This document shows positions 49,250-57,979 of a stretch of DNA of 64,000 bases, one piece after another. Positions within the stretch are counted from its first letter, which is position 1. Each line of letters begins with the position of its first letter. A program made the translations under genes and the position numbers. The notes beneath the pieces were generated by a model. That model worked only from the letters and a program-made list of their open reading frames with translations. It had not been told where the DNA came from and searched no databases. The DNA is taken from positions 1 to 64,000 of the forward strand of contig NZ_JAAEDL010000009.1 of NCBI RefSeq assembly GCF_018129005.1, read 5' to 3'. This stretch comes from Neoroseomonas eburnea (GTDB taxonomy: Bacteria; Pseudomonadota; Alphaproteobacteria; Acetobacterales; Acetobacteraceae).

Positions 49250-50449
49250 CTAGTTGGTCGACGTCACCGCCGGCGCCAGAGCTGCCAGCCGGCCCGCCGG
49301 ATGCGAAGGGTTGCGGAAGCGCAGCTCGCCCTCCGGCGCGGCGTCCGGCGGCGCCATGCCGAACATCTCCATGCGCGAGGAACAGGCCGCGGCGACCACG
49401 CGCCGCGACCCCGGCTCTGTCAGGAAGCGCCGCGCGGCACCCTCCAGTTCCAGCGTCTCCCGCAGGGATCGCCATTCGGCGCGGTCGATGTCCTCGACGA
49501 ACATGGCGAGGATGCCGGGCGCCGCGCCGGTCAGGCGCGATCCGGCCGCCTGCCGCATGCGCGAGACGACGGCGCCCGCCACCGCATTCTCGCGCCCCGC
49601 CCGCGCCGCCATGACGAAGACAGACCCGCCCGACGGGTCCGCGGTGACGGCGAGATGCGCCTCCGGCCCGAACTGCTCGCGCAGGCGCTTCGGCAGCGCC
49701 GATCCCGCCAGCGCGCCGGCCAGCACCAGCGGGTCGAGCTTCAGCACCGCGTCCGCGCTCGCATCCTGCCGCTTCTCGGCGGCGAGCAGGGCCATGATCC
49801 GCGCATGCAGCTCGGCCGTCTTGTCGGGGCCGGCGAAGCCCTCGGGCAGCGTCATCTTCAGCAGGTAGCGGCCCGGATGGGCGGCGAGCCAGGTCTGCAG
49901 CCCGGGATGCACGCGATCGACCAGCGCGCACCAGTCGCCGCGATGCACCGGGCGGCCCTCCTCGGCCGAGACCGTTTCACAGGCCACCTCGGCCGTCGCT
50001 CCGTCGCGCGTGACGCGCAGGTCGTAGGGCGTCTCCTCGGCCAGGCCGGCGAAGTCCACCGCGAAGCCGCGGTTGCGCAACAGCGCGGCGGTGCGCAACA
50101 GGTGGAACAGGGGGATCAGCGTCGCCTCCCCGGTCAGCCCTTCCTGGACCAGCGCCCGCAGGCGGTCGCGCGGCCCCTTGGGCAGGCTGCGCGCCAGGCG
50201 CACCGCCTCCTGCGCGAAGGCCAGCACGCGGCGTTCGGCGTGGCCGAGCTTGCCCGCCGCGCCCGGATCCGCGGCGCGGGCAAGCACGAATTCCAGCGCA
50301 TGCCGCTGCTGCACCGCGCGGCCGGACAGCGGGCCGGCCTGCGCCCGCCGAGCGAGGTCGGCGAGGCGCGACGACCATGCCCGGCCGCCGCACAGCCGCG
50401 CAAAGGCGGCGGGGATGGAAGGATCGGGGCACGGATCGGCATATGGCAT
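49250..50449 (-). CDS. hypothetical protein, possible nuclease-like core
   Basis: A 399-residue soluble protein that I do not recognise. Residues about 20-120 are helical (RAVQQRHALEFVLARAADP, AERRVLAFAQEAVRLARSLPKGPRDRLRAL). The middle contains LLRNRGFAVDFAGLAEETPYDLRVTRDGATAEVACETVSAEEGR, where an Asp in PYDL and an Ala-Glu-Val-x-x-Glu strand faintly resemble a PD-(D/E)xK nuclease core; this is a guess. No signal peptide or membrane helix. ATG 50449 has GAAGG 7 nt upstream. No operon partner. Confidence 0.65.
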   Translation of the reverse strand: MPYADPCPDPSIPAAFARLCGGRAWSSRLADLARRAQAGPLSGRAVQQRHALEFVLARAADPGAAGKLGHAERRVLAFAQEAVRLARSLPKGPRDRLRALVQEGLTGEATLIPLFHLLRTAALLRNRGFAVDFAGLAEETPYDLRVTRDGATAEVACETVSAEEGRPVHRGDWCALVDRVHPGLQTWLAAHPGRYLLKMTLPEGFAGPDKTAELHARIMALLAAEKRQDASADAVLKLDPLVLAGALAGSALPKRLREQFGPEAHLAVTADPSGGSVFVMAARAGRENAVAGAVVSRMRQAAGSRLTGAAPGILAMFVEDIDRAEWRSLRETLELEGAARRFLTEPGSRRVVAAACSSRMEMFGMAPPDAAPEGELRFRNPSHPAGRLAALAPAVTSTN

Positions 50450-50708
50450 GGTGCGGCCTTCGTCTCGCGGCGGCTCCGGCGGGGGCCGCAGAAGCCCGGA
50501 AGCGCGAGCGCCGCCGGTCCACAGTGGAGGGTGCCTTGCCTTCCTCGCGCAGCGGGTCTGCCCGGTGCGGAGGCGCTTCCGGTCTTGATGCCGGTCAGCT
50601 TCCCTACCCCGATCGATGGGGGGTGCGTCAAGCCGGTGGCCATGACGCGCGGCAGCCACGCGGTCCCGCGTCCACGGAGCCGCAATCTTTGCCGTCCAGG
50701 ATGGCGCC

Positions 50709-51008
50709 ATGCACCGCCTGGCCGCGCTCCTGCTCCTGCTCGCCTTGCCCGCCGCCGCCCAGGCGCCGCCCGCCTGCACCCGCGCGCGGGAAGGGCAGGT
50801 CGCCTGCATGGCGGGGAAGCTCTGCGAATGCCGCTTCGAGCGCGGCGGGCAGTTGACCGGGCGGCCGGACCACTTCGCCTGGGATTGCGGCGCCCTGCGG
50901 CCGATGTGCCCGCCGGATCCGACCATCACGCAGCAGCAGCCCTGGGTGCCGCCGGTCGGGGTCGGGGTCTGGGTCGGGCCGGGACGCAGGGGGGCGCCGC
51001 CCCCCTGA
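50709..51008 (+). CDS. small secreted Cys-containing hypothetical protein
   Basis: A 99-residue exported protein. Signal peptide MHRLAALLLLLALPAAAQA, then six cysteines (ACTRAREGQVACMAGKLCECRFERGG, WDCG, PMCPPD), probably disulfide-bonded, and a Gln/Pro/Gly-rich tail. No family was recognised. The last codons (GRRGAPPP and the stop) lie inside a GGGGGGCGCCGCCCCCC palindrome of family B, so the C-terminus may have been extended or trimmed by that repeat. Confidence 0.7.
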   Translation: MHRLAALLLLLALPAAAQAPPACTRAREGQVACMAGKLCECRFERGGQLTGRPDHFAWDCGALRPMCPPDPTITQQQPWVPPVGVGVWVGPGRRGAPPP

Positions 51009-51120
51009 CCCCCCGCCAAAGGCCGAAAGGCCTTTGCAAACCAGTACTTCGAGTCACCGCGGGTCCAGGGGACCGTGTCCCCTGGTGGGGGAGCTCGAGG
51101 GGGTAAAGCCCCCTCGATCC
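50987..51120. repeat. family B intergenic repeat, copy 3
   Basis: AGGGGGGC/GCCCCCCT hairpin, AAAGGCC-gaa-AGGCCTTT, CCGCGGGTCCAGGGGACC, then CCCCTGG and GAGGGGGTAAAGCCCCCTC. The second half is nearly identical to 40290-40355. It lies between convergent genes. Confidence 0.75.
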
Positions 51121-51127
51121 GCCTCAG

Positions 51128-51727
51128 CTAGATGTCGTACCCGGTCCCCTTCAGGAACTGCTTCGCCTCCGACCCGGTGAAGGTCCGCCGCGGGCGCAAG
51201 CCCCATTCGTCGCGCAGGCCGTTCTCGGTGAGCGGCTCGCCCTCCCACGGCCCGAGGCCGATGGTCCGCGCTTCCTCCACGGCCTTGTCGTCCCAGCGGT
51301 TCCTGGTGCGCGTGACCATGCCGGTCAGGCTGTGCATGGCGTGGATCAGCTCATGGCCGAGGATGATGAAGGCCGGGATGCCGTCGAGCTGGTCGAAGTC
51401 ATCGCCCGAGACCGGCATCGGCTCCGGGTTCCACCGCACCAGAAGAAGTTCATCCGACCAGCCGGAGCCGGCCTGCCCGTCGAAATCCGTGGCAGGCTCG
51501 ATGGTGATGGCATGGCCCCGGCTGCCGAGCGCCGCGCTGACCCCGTCGATGATCATCCGCCCGCGCCCCATCGGCCCGGAGGCGAGTTCCAGCAGCGCCG
51601 CGCGCGCCTTTTCGACGAAGGTCCCACCCCAGTCGGTGATGTCGTCGAAGACCTCGCCCTCGATCACCGAGCTGCTGTTCCGGATCCGGATGCCCGGAAT
51701 GGACATGTAGGCCAGCACCTCGCTCAT
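51128..51727 (-). CDS. M91 (NleD/HopH1-like) zinc metallopeptidase
   Basis: A 199-residue protein with HELIH (125-129) in IILGHELIHAMHSLTG, followed by EEARTIGLGPWEGEPLTENGLRDEWGLRPRRTF (151-183). This layout matches the M91 effector-peptidase family, which includes the type III effectors NleD and HopH1. RIRNSSSVIEGEVF and IDGVSAALGSRGHAITIEP are in the N-terminal half. No signal peptide and no secretion system nearby. ATG 51727 has GGGAGGG 6 nt upstream, preferred over an in-frame start at 51793. An effector or toxin role is an inference from the family. Confidence 0.72.
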   Translation of the reverse strand: MSEVLAYMSIPGIRIRNSSSVIEGEVFDDITDWGGTFVEKARAALLELASGPMGRGRMIIDGVSAALGSRGHAITIEPATDFDGQAGSGWSDELLLVRWNPEPMPVSGDDFDQLDGIPAFIILGHELIHAMHSLTGMVTRTRNRWDDKAVEEARTIGLGPWEGEPLTENGLRDEWGLRPRRTFTGSEAKQFLKGTGYDI

Positions 51728-51909
51728 GGAACGCCCTCCCGCCTGTCTGCGCGCCTCGGCGATGCGACGCTCGCCGGCAGGCGGGCGGGACATCGCCGGG
51801 TGTTCGTTTCGGCAACCGAGAGCTGAGGCCCCGCACTCCCTCGCTTCAAGTCACGCTTGCCGGAGCGGCGCCGCTTTCACTTCCGGTACCAGCCGGGCCA
51901 TCCTGCGTC

Positions 51910-52158
51910 GTGCCCTACCTGCTCGAACTGCTGCTCTTCCTCGCGCCCTTCGCGGCCTACGGCCTGTGGCGGAAGCTCAACCCGAACACCGAACCGAGCA
52001 CCGTCCTGCTGGTCCTCGCCGGGATCGGCGTGGCGCTGATGCTGGCCGGCGCGGTGTGGTTCGGCCTGTCGCGCAGCGGGCCGCCGGGCACCACCTACGT
52101 CCCCGCCCACCTGGAAGGCGACCGCGTCGAGCCGGGGCATGCGGAGCCGCGCAGATGA
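51910..52158 (+). CDS. DUF6111-like small membrane protein
   Basis: An 82-residue protein with two hydrophobic helices (LLELLLFLAPFAAYGLW and TVLLVLAGIGVALMLAGAVWFGL) and a polar tail PGTTYVPAHLEGDRVEPG, which I recognise as the DUF6111 pattern. It starts with GTG and its stop overlaps the cca start (ATGA), a pairing seen in alphaproteobacteria. Function unknown. Confidence 0.75.
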   Translation: MPYLLELLLFLAPFAAYGLWRKLNPNTEPSTVLLVLAGIGVALMLAGAVWFGLSRSGPPGTTYVPAHLEGDRVEPGHAEPRR

Positions 52159-53426
52159 GCGACACACCGGCCGCGACCATCCAGCGGCCTGCCTTCCTCG
52201 ACGCGCCGGCGGTCGCCGCCGTGCTCGCTTCCCTGCCAGGCGCGCGGGCGGTCGGCGGCTGCGTTCGGGATGCTCTGGCCGGGCGCGACTCGGCCGATGT
52301 CGACATCGCCGCCCCCTTCCCGCCGGGGGAGATTGCCGCCCGCCTGCTCGCGGCGGGGCTGAAGGTGTTCGAAACCGGCCTTGCCCACGGCACCGTCACG
52401 GCGGTGAAGGACCGGCAGCCGGTCGAGGTCACCTCCCTGCGGCGCGACGTGCTGACCGATGGCCGCCACGCGGTGGTCGAATGGACCACCGACTGGCGGG
52501 AGGACGCGGCCCGGCGGGACTTCACCATCAACGCCATGTCCCTCGCCCCGGATGGTGCGCTGTTCGACTATTTCTCGGGCCTTGCGGACCTCGCGGCGGG
52601 CAAGGTGCGCTTCGTCGGGAACCCCGACACGCGGCTCGCCGAGGACTACCTGCGGGCGTTGCGCTTCTTCCGCTTCCAGGCGCGCTACGGGACCGGCGAG
52701 CCCGATGCCGCGGCGGTCGCGGCGATCCGCCGCGCCGTGCCGGGGCTGGCGCGGCTTTCGGCCGAACGGGTGTGGATGGAGCTCAAGCGCATCCTCGCCG
52801 TGCCGGATCCGGTCGCGACGCTGGGGCTGATGGCGGAGACGGGGGTGCTCGGCGCGGTGCTGCCGGAAGCCGGCGCGCCGGATGTGCTGCTGAGGCTCGT
52901 CGCGGCCGGCGCGCCGGCGGAGCCGCTGCTGCGGCTCGCTGCCCTGCTGCCCGAAGGGGTCGCGACTGCCGCGGTGGCGCAGCGGCTGAAGGTTTCGGCG
53001 GAGGAGCGGAGCTGGCTGGAGGCCCTGCGCGACGTCAGCGCGGCGCTCATCCCGGGCGCCGACGATGCCGCGATTCGCCGCGCCCTCGCACGGGCCGATG
53101 CGACGCGGCTCGGCGCGCCGGCGCGGCTCGTCCTGCTGCGCACGTGGCTCGCCGAGGCGCGCGAGGTGGCGCCGGAGGCGGACTGGCCCGACCTGCGCAA
53201 GCGCATCGAAGCGATCGTCGCCGAAGAGGGCATTCCCGTCTTCCCGCTGCTCGGCCGCGACCTGATCGAGGAAGGCATCCCTCCAGGCCCCGAGATGGGC
53301 CGGATCCTGACGGAGCTGCGGGGCTGGTGGCTGTCCGACGGCTGCGCCGCGACCCGCGAAGACTGCCTCGCGGAACTGCGCCGGCGCCTCGCCCAGGGCG
53401 GCGGCGGGACCGCACTCGGGGGCTGA
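52155..53426 (+). CDS. cca: CCA tRNA nucleotidyltransferase / poly(A) polymerase family
   Basis: A 423-residue class II nucleotidyltransferase. ARAVGGCVRDALAGRDSADVDIA holds the GG motif (34-35) and the catalytic Asp48/Asp50 pair. RRDFTINAMSL (motif B), EDYLRALRFFRFQARYG (ERxxR-like region) and PDLRKRIEAIVAEEGI follow. It adds CCA to tRNA 3' ends. It is coupled to the DUF6111 gene. Confidence 0.93.
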   Translation: MSDTPAATIQRPAFLDAPAVAAVLASLPGARAVGGCVRDALAGRDSADVDIAAPFPPGEIAARLLAAGLKVFETGLAHGTVTAVKDRQPVEVTSLRRDVLTDGRHAVVEWTTDWREDAARRDFTINAMSLAPDGALFDYFSGLADLAAGKVRFVGNPDTRLAEDYLRALRFFRFQARYGTGEPDAAAVAAIRRAVPGLARLSAERVWMELKRILAVPDPVATLGLMAETGVLGAVLPEAGAPDVLLRLVAAGAPAEPLLRLAALLPEGVATAAVAQRLKVSAEERSWLEALRDVSAALIPGADDAAIRRALARADATRLGAPARLVLLRTWLAEAREVAPEADWPDLRKRIEAIVAEEGIPVFPLLGRDLIEEGIPPGPEMGRILTELRGWWLSDGCAATREDCLAELRRRLAQGGGGTALGG

Positions 53427-53564
53427 GTGGGGGATCCGGTCCCGCCGCCTTCACCGGAACGAAACAAGAACTAGCACAGGCCGCAGCAGCGCCGCAAGGG
53501 CATTCCCGTGACAAGCCCGCGGCGCCGGATACCGCCCGGCGCCGGTCCGGGCTATCCCGCCCGC

Positions 53565-55322
53565 ATGGCCGCCTCCCTCGACACCACCACCCGCTCCCTG
53601 CTCGCCCGCCTCTGGCGCCTCTATGTCCGCGGGCACCGGCGCGGGATCGCCCTGGCCCTGGTCTGCACCCTGGGGGTGGCGGGGCTGACCGCGCTCTACC
53701 CGGTGGTGATCCAGCAATCCTTCGACCTCTTCACCGCAGGGCGGCAGGACCTGCTCTGGGCCATCCCCCTCGTCATCATCCTCGTCACCGCGTTCAAGGC
53801 GCTGGCGCAGTACGGCCAGGCGGTCGCCATCCAATCCGTCGTGCTGCGGGTGATCGAGGCGATCCAGAACGACCTGTTCCGCGCCCTGACGCGCGCCGAC
53901 CTCGCCGTGGTGGCGCGCGAGGCGCCGGCCCGCCACGCCGCCCGCTTCACCACCGACGCCGCGCTGATCCGCGAGGCCCTGACCAAATCCATCAACGCCA
54001 TCGCCGACGCGCTGACCGTGGTCGGCCTGGTCGCGTCCATGGTCTGGCTCGACTGGCAGATGTCGCTGGTCGCGGCGCTGCTCTACCCGATCGCCATCGT
54101 GCCGATCCTGAAACTCGGCAAGCGCATCCGCCGCGCCTCGGGCGGCATGCAGGAACGGGTCGGCGAGGCCGCGGCGACACTGACGGAATCCTTCGGCGCC
54201 GCCCGCGTGGTGCGCGCCTATCGCCTGGAAGCGGCCGAGGAAGCGCGCGCCGCCGGCCTCTTCGCCAGGCTGCGGGAAAGCCTCTACGGCATCGCCCGCA
54301 CCCGCGCCTCGCTCGACCCGATGCTCGAGGCGCTCGGCGGGCTCGCCGTCGCCGCCGTGCTGGTCGTGGTCGGCTGGCGGGTCGCCTCCGGCGGCGGGAC
54401 GATCGGCGAGTTCACCGGCTTCGTCGCCGCGCTGCTCATCGCCTCCCGCCCCGCGCGCGCGCTCGGTTCGCTGAACGCGGCACTGCAGGAAGGGCTGGCG
54501 GGGCTGTCGCGCGTCTTCGGCGTGATGGACGAGCGGCGGCGCATCCTCGATGCCCCCGACGCCGCGCCACTGCCCGCCGGCCGCGGGCGCATCGCCTTCG
54601 AGCATGTCGGCTTCACCTATGAGGGCGTGCCGGATGCCGCGCTCGCCGGGCTGAGCTTCACGGCGGAGCCGGGGCAGACCGTGGCGCTCGTCGGCCCGTC
54701 CGGCGCCGGCAAATCCACCGCCATCGCGCTGGTGCCGCGGCTCTACGACGTCACGGAAGGCCGCGTGGTGATCGATGGCGCCGACATCCGCGGCGTGACG
54801 CTCGCCTCGCTGCGCGACGCCATCGCCTATGTCGGGCAGGACGCGGTGATCTTCGACGACACGGCGCGGGCCAATATCGCCGCCGGGCACGAGGGCGCGA
54901 CGCAGGCCGAGGTCGAGGCGGCTGCCCGCGCCGCCGCCGCGCACGACTTCATCGCCGCGCTGCCGCAGGGCTACGATACGCGACTCGGTTCCGGCGGGTC
55001 GCGGCTGTCGGGCGGGCAGCGGCAGCGCATCGCCCTCGCCCGCGCCCTGCTGCGCAACCCGCGCATCCTGCTGCTGGACGAGGCGACCTCCGCCCTCGAC
55101 GCCGAGAACGAGGCGCTGGTGCAGCAGGCCCTGGCCCGGCTGCGCAGCGGGCGGACCACGCTGGTGATCGCCCACCGGCTCGCCACCGTGCGCGATGCCG
55201 ACCGCATCGTGGTGATGGAAGGCGGGCGCGCGGTCGAGCAGGGGCGGCACGGCGAACTGATGGTGGCGGATGGGCTCTATGCGCGGCTGGTGAAGACCCA
55301 GGCCTTCGGGACGGAGGGCTGA
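53565..55322 (+). CDS. MsbA-like ABC exporter (fused membrane and ATPase domains)
   Basis: A 585-residue half-transporter. Six membrane helices in residues 25-310 (for example GIALALVCTLGVAGLTALYPVVIQQSF). ATPase with Walker A GPSGAGKST, signature LSGGQRQRIALARALL, Walker B ILLLDEATSALD and HRLATV. Homology suggests a lipid or lipid A flippase, but drug exporters look the same. ATG 53565 is preferred; a GTG at 53508 would add 19 Pro/Arg-rich residues. Confidence 0.9.
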   Translation: MAASLDTTTRSLLARLWRLYVRGHRRGIALALVCTLGVAGLTALYPVVIQQSFDLFTAGRQDLLWAIPLVIILVTAFKALAQYGQAVAIQSVVLRVIEAIQNDLFRALTRADLAVVAREAPARHAARFTTDAALIREALTKSINAIADALTVVGLVASMVWLDWQMSLVAALLYPIAIVPILKLGKRIRRASGGMQERVGEAAATLTESFGAARVVRAYRLEAAEEARAAGLFARLRESLYGIARTRASLDPMLEALGGLAVAAVLVVVGWRVASGGGTIGEFTGFVAALLIASRPARALGSLNAALQEGLAGLSRVFGVMDERRRILDAPDAAPLPAGRGRIAFEHVGFTYEGVPDAALAGLSFTAEPGQTVALVGPSGAGKSTAIALVPRLYDVTEGRVVIDGADIRGVTLASLRDAIAYVGQDAVIFDDTARANIAAGHEGATQAEVEAAARAAAAHDFIAALPQGYDTRLGSGGSRLSGGQRQRIALARALLRNPRILLLDEATSALDAENEALVQQALARLRSGRTTLVIAHRLATVRDADRIVVMEGGRAVEQGRHGELMVADGLYARLVKTQAFGTEG

Positions 55323-55354
55323 CGCTCGCAAGAGGGCGCCGGCCTGTCGGGGCG

Positions 55355-55590
55355 AGGGGCTGGAGGGGCGCTGCCCCCCCAAGCCGCCCGGCCGGCACGC
55401 GGACCTCGGCGAGTCGGTGCCCGGCACGGGCGGGTCGGCCACCATCGACTGCTGACCACGGGGACCCGGCGCCCGCATCGTTCGGGCCCAGCCCTATCGC
55501 CCTGCGCGAGGTGCCGCTGTCCAAAGGCCCTGCGGGCGTTGGCGGGGAGAGGTCCGGAGAGGGGCAAAGCCTCTCTCCGGCTCCCATCTT
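55355..55590. repeat. family B intergenic repeat, copy 4 (divergent)
   Basis: GGAGGGGCGCTGCCCCCCC near 55363, CCAAAGGCCCTGCGGGC near 55512 and GGAGAGGGGC-aaa-GCCTCTCTCC near 55556-55580. It makes up most of the 363 bp gap between the ABC exporter and DUF4170 genes; no gene is seen there. Confidence 0.6.
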
Positions 55591-55685
55591 CCCCCTATCG
55601 GGCGGCGCCCCTTCCAGGCGCCTCGGCGCGATCTCGCCACGCCGCGTGCAGTGCAGCATAATGGGCGTGCACGGCTACGGAGAGC

Positions 55686-55907
55686 ATGATGGCGGCGCGC
55701 AAACTCTGGTTCGTCTGGGGCGGGGTCTTCACGGATTCCGAATGGCAGGATCTCGAGCCCGGCACGGAGGAATGTTTCGGCCCCTACCATGACGCCACGA
55801 CGGCCGAACGCGTCTGGCGCGACGAGATGCGCCGCCGCGTCGACACGGCGCAGCACCGGCTTTTCGTGATCGAAGTCCCCCGTCCCGGCGGCAAGGTCGC
55901 CGCCTGA
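55686..55907 (+). CDS. DUF4170 small protein
   Basis: A 73-residue soluble protein: KLWFVWGGVFTDSEWQDLEPGTEE, FGPYHDATTAERVWRDEMRRRVD and HRLFVIEVP match the alphaproteobacterial DUF4170 pattern. Function unknown. Two adjacent ATGs; GGAGA lies immediately upstream. Transcription probably ends at the hairpin that begins 9 bp after its stop. Confidence 0.82.
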   Translation: MMAARKLWFVWGGVFTDSEWQDLEPGTEECFGPYHDATTAERVWRDEMRRRVDTAQHRLFVIEVPRPGGKVAA

Positions 55908-55915
55908 ACAGCAGA

Positions 55916-55945
55916 ACGGCCGGCTTTCGCCGGCCGTCGCTTCTT
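55916..55945. terminator. hairpin terminator between convergent DUF4170 and rpsO
   Basis: ACGGCCGGC-tttc-GCCGGCCGT, a perfect 9-bp stem (55916-55937), followed by CGCTTCTT on the plus strand. It lies between convergent genes and could serve both, though the minus-strand side lacks a T-run. Confidence 0.65.
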
Positions 55946-55967
55946 CGGTCCGAAACCCGGCGTCGGC

Positions 55968-56237
55968 TCAGCGGCGCAGGTTGAGTCGCCCGATCAGCGT
56001 CTCGTAGCGCTTCTGGTCCTTGCGCTTCAGGTAGTCCAGCAGCCCCCGGCGCTGGCCGACCAGCACCAGCAGGCCACGGCGCGAATGGAAGTCCTTCGCG
56101 TGGGTCTTGAGGTGCTCGGTCAGGTTCGAGATGCGCTCCGACAGGATCGCGACCTGCACTTCCGGGCTGCCCGTGTCGTTCGGGCCGGTCGCATAGTCCT
56201 TGATCAGCGCCTGGCGGCGCTCCGCAGTGATCGACAT
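55968..56237 (-). CDS. rpsO: 30S ribosomal protein S15
   Basis: An 89-residue ribosomal protein with [54 protein letters not shown] and LIGRLNLRR. It binds 16S rRNA early in 30S assembly. AAGGAT lies 6 nt before ATG 56237; an in-frame ATG at 56252 lacks such a site. It lies 100 bp downstream of truB in the conserved order. Confidence 0.97.
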   Translation of the reverse strand: MSITAERRQALIKDYATGPNDTGSPEVQVAILSERISNLTEHLKTHAKDFHSRRGLLVLVGQRRGLLDYLKRKDQKRYETLIGRLNLRR

Positions 56238-56337
56238 CGGGTTATCCTTCATGTTGGCCGGGGGTCGTGCCCCTGCGGCATCGGTTTTGGCTGGCCGGAA
56301 GCCCTGGCGCCGCGCGGCGCCATGGTCATCGGGCAGC

Positions 56338-57288
56338 CTAGGAACCGCCCTGGCCCAGCCACCGCTCCGGCTTCAGCAAGCCGTCCTCGAAGCGGGCGAG
56401 GCCCATCAGGCGCCCCCCCGCCATCGCCCTGGCCAAGCCCCCATCGGGGTTGGCCTCGCGCGGAACCCGGCCCATCAGTTCGACCAGCGGAATCGGCTGG
56501 CCGAACGACATGCGGGCGGCCTCGGCCTCGGTGAGGGCCAGCGCCGGGATGTCGGCCAGCGCGGTCGTCACCGGAAGCAGCAGGTCCGGAGAAGGGGGCG
56601 GGGTATCGCCGGAAACCGCGATCCTGTCCAGCGGAACCGAGTCCTTTTCCAGGAACGGCCCCACCCGCAGCCGGCGCAGGGCAGCGATATGCCCCACCGT
56701 GCCGCAGGCGCGGGCGATGTCCCGCGCCAGGGAACGCATGTACACGCCCTTGCCGGATTCCACGAAGAACACCGCGGTATCGGCATCCGGCCGCTCGATC
56801 AGCTCGAAGCGGTCCACGCGCGCGGGGCGGGCGGCCAGTTCCACGGTTTCGCCGGCCCGCGCCAGGTCATAGGCGCGCTCCCCGGCCACCTTGATGGCGG
56901 AATAGATCGGCGGGACCTGCATGATGTCGCCGATGAAGGCCGGCAGGGCGGCGCGGATCTGGTCGTCGGTCGGGCGGGCATCGCTGGTGGCGGTGACGTT
57001 GCCGTCCGCGTCGTCGGAATCCCGCGCTTCGCCCAGGCGCAGCGTGAAGCGGTACTGCTTCGTGCCGTCCATCACATAGGGCACGGTCTTGGTCGCCGCG
57101 CCGAAGGCGATCGGCAGCACGCCGGTCGCCAGCGGATCGAGCGTCCCGCCATGCCCACATTTCTGCGCCTGGAAGGCGCGCTTGCAGATGGCGACGACGT
57201 CCGTGCTGCCGATCGCGGTCGGCTTGTCGATGATCAGCCAGCCGTCGATCGGCCGGCCTTTCGGCTTGCGGTGGCGGTGATGGGCCAT
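56338..57288 (-). CDS. truB: tRNA pseudouridine-55 synthase
   Basis: A 316-residue enzyme. [22 protein letters not shown], the catalytic Asp in [39 protein letters not shown] and [16 protein letters not shown] are diagnostic. A C-terminal PUA-like region is degenerate ([20 protein letters not shown]). It isomerises U55 in the T-loop of tRNAs. It continues the infB-rbfA operon after the thioesterase gene, with a small opposite-strand gene between. Confidence 0.96.
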   Translation of the reverse strand: MAHHRHRKPKGRPIDGWLIIDKPTAIGSTDVVAICKRAFQAQKCGHGGTLDPLATGVLPIAFGAATKTVPYVMDGTKQYRFTLRLGEARDSDDADGNVTATSDARPTDDQIRAALPAFIGDIMQVPPIYSAIKVAGERAYDLARAGETVELAARPARVDRFELIERPDADTAVFFVESGKGVYMRSLARDIARACGTVGHIAALRRLRVGPFLEKDSVPLDRIAVSGDTPPPSPDLLLPVTTALADIPALALTEAEAARMSFGQPIPLVELMGRVPREANPDGGLARAMAGGRLMGLARFEDGLLKPERWLGQGGS

Positions 57289-57352
57289 GAGATGATCCGA
57301 AGAAGGTGTCAGGGGCGCCCGGCGGGCGCCGTTTCAGAGGGTCTGGCCGTCC

Positions 57353-57589
57353 ATGCCGGAGGACGAGAAGGAAGGCACCGGCCGTGGCCACCCGCTGTGG
57401 GCCCGCATCCTGATCGCCGCGATGATGCTGGCGACCGGCGCGGGGATCGGCGGGATTGCCGGCGAAAGCTGGACCGCCGCATTCTTCGGGGCGCTGGTCG
57501 CGGCACCTTTCGCGGCGCTCGGCTTCATGGTGCCGGGCCTCGTCATCGGCGTCCTGTACGTGCTGCAGGTCTTCAGCTGCGCCTCCTGA
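57353..57589 (+). CDS. small two-helix membrane protein, hypothetical
   Basis: A 78-residue protein with an acidic N-terminus (MPEDEKEGTGRG) and two hydrophobic segments (ILIAAMMLATGAGIGGIAG and FFGALVAAPFAALGFMVPGLVIGVLYVL). No family recognised. It lies on the plus strand between truB and the thioesterase gene, both minus, and abuts the thioesterase stop with no gap. It could be a spurious frame, but the hydrophobic pattern looks genuine. Confidence 0.5.
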   Translation: MPEDEKEGTGRGHPLWARILIAAMMLATGAGIGGIAGESWTAAFFGALVAAPFAALGFMVPGLVIGVLYVLQVFSCAS

Positions 57590-57979
57590 TCAGGCGCCGT
57601 CGGGCGGCACGGTCCGCGGCCGGCCGGTCGCGTCGAGCGCGACGAAGGTGAAGGTGGCCTCGGTGACGCGCGCCGCCTCCTCGCTGGTGCGGTCGCGGCG
57701 CCAGGCCTCGACATGCACACGGATGGAGCTTCGCCCAACACCGAGCAGCCTGCCGTAGAGGCTGACCTCATCGCCCACCGCGACGGGCAGGTGGAAGGAC
57801 ATCGCCTCCACCGCCACGGTGGCGACGCGCCCGCGCGCGCGGCGCAGCGCCACCGATGCGCCCGCCTGGTCCATATGCGCCATCAGCCAGCCGCCGAAGA
57901 TGTCGCCGGCCGGGTTGGCATCCGCCGGCATGGCGATGACACGGATCTGCGGCGCCTCGTCGGGCGGGGTGGCGGTCAT
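57590..57979 (-). CDS. acyl-CoA thioesterase, YciA/hotdog family
   Basis: A 129-residue hotdog-fold thioesterase. MPADANPAGDIFGGWLMAHMDQAGASVALRRARG has the catalytic Asn/Asp region (PADANPAGDIFGGW), followed by VEAMSFHLPVAVGDEVSLYGRLLGVGRSSI and TFTFVALDATGRPRTV. It hydrolyses acyl-CoA to free CoA and acid. Its start overlaps the rbfA stop by 4 bp, so it is translated with a ribosome-maturation gene. Confidence 0.9.
   Translation of the reverse strand: MTATPPDEAPQIRVIAMPADANPAGDIFGGWLMAHMDQAGASVALRRARGRVATVAVEAMSFHLPVAVGDEVSLYGRLLGVGRSSIRVHVEAWRRDRTSEEAARVTEATFTFVALDATGRPRTVPPDGA

Noticed and set aside
55686-55967. A tRNA in the gap before rpsO
   Set aside because: The only strong fold there is the simple 9-bp terminator hairpin; no cloverleaf arms or T-loop sequence are present.
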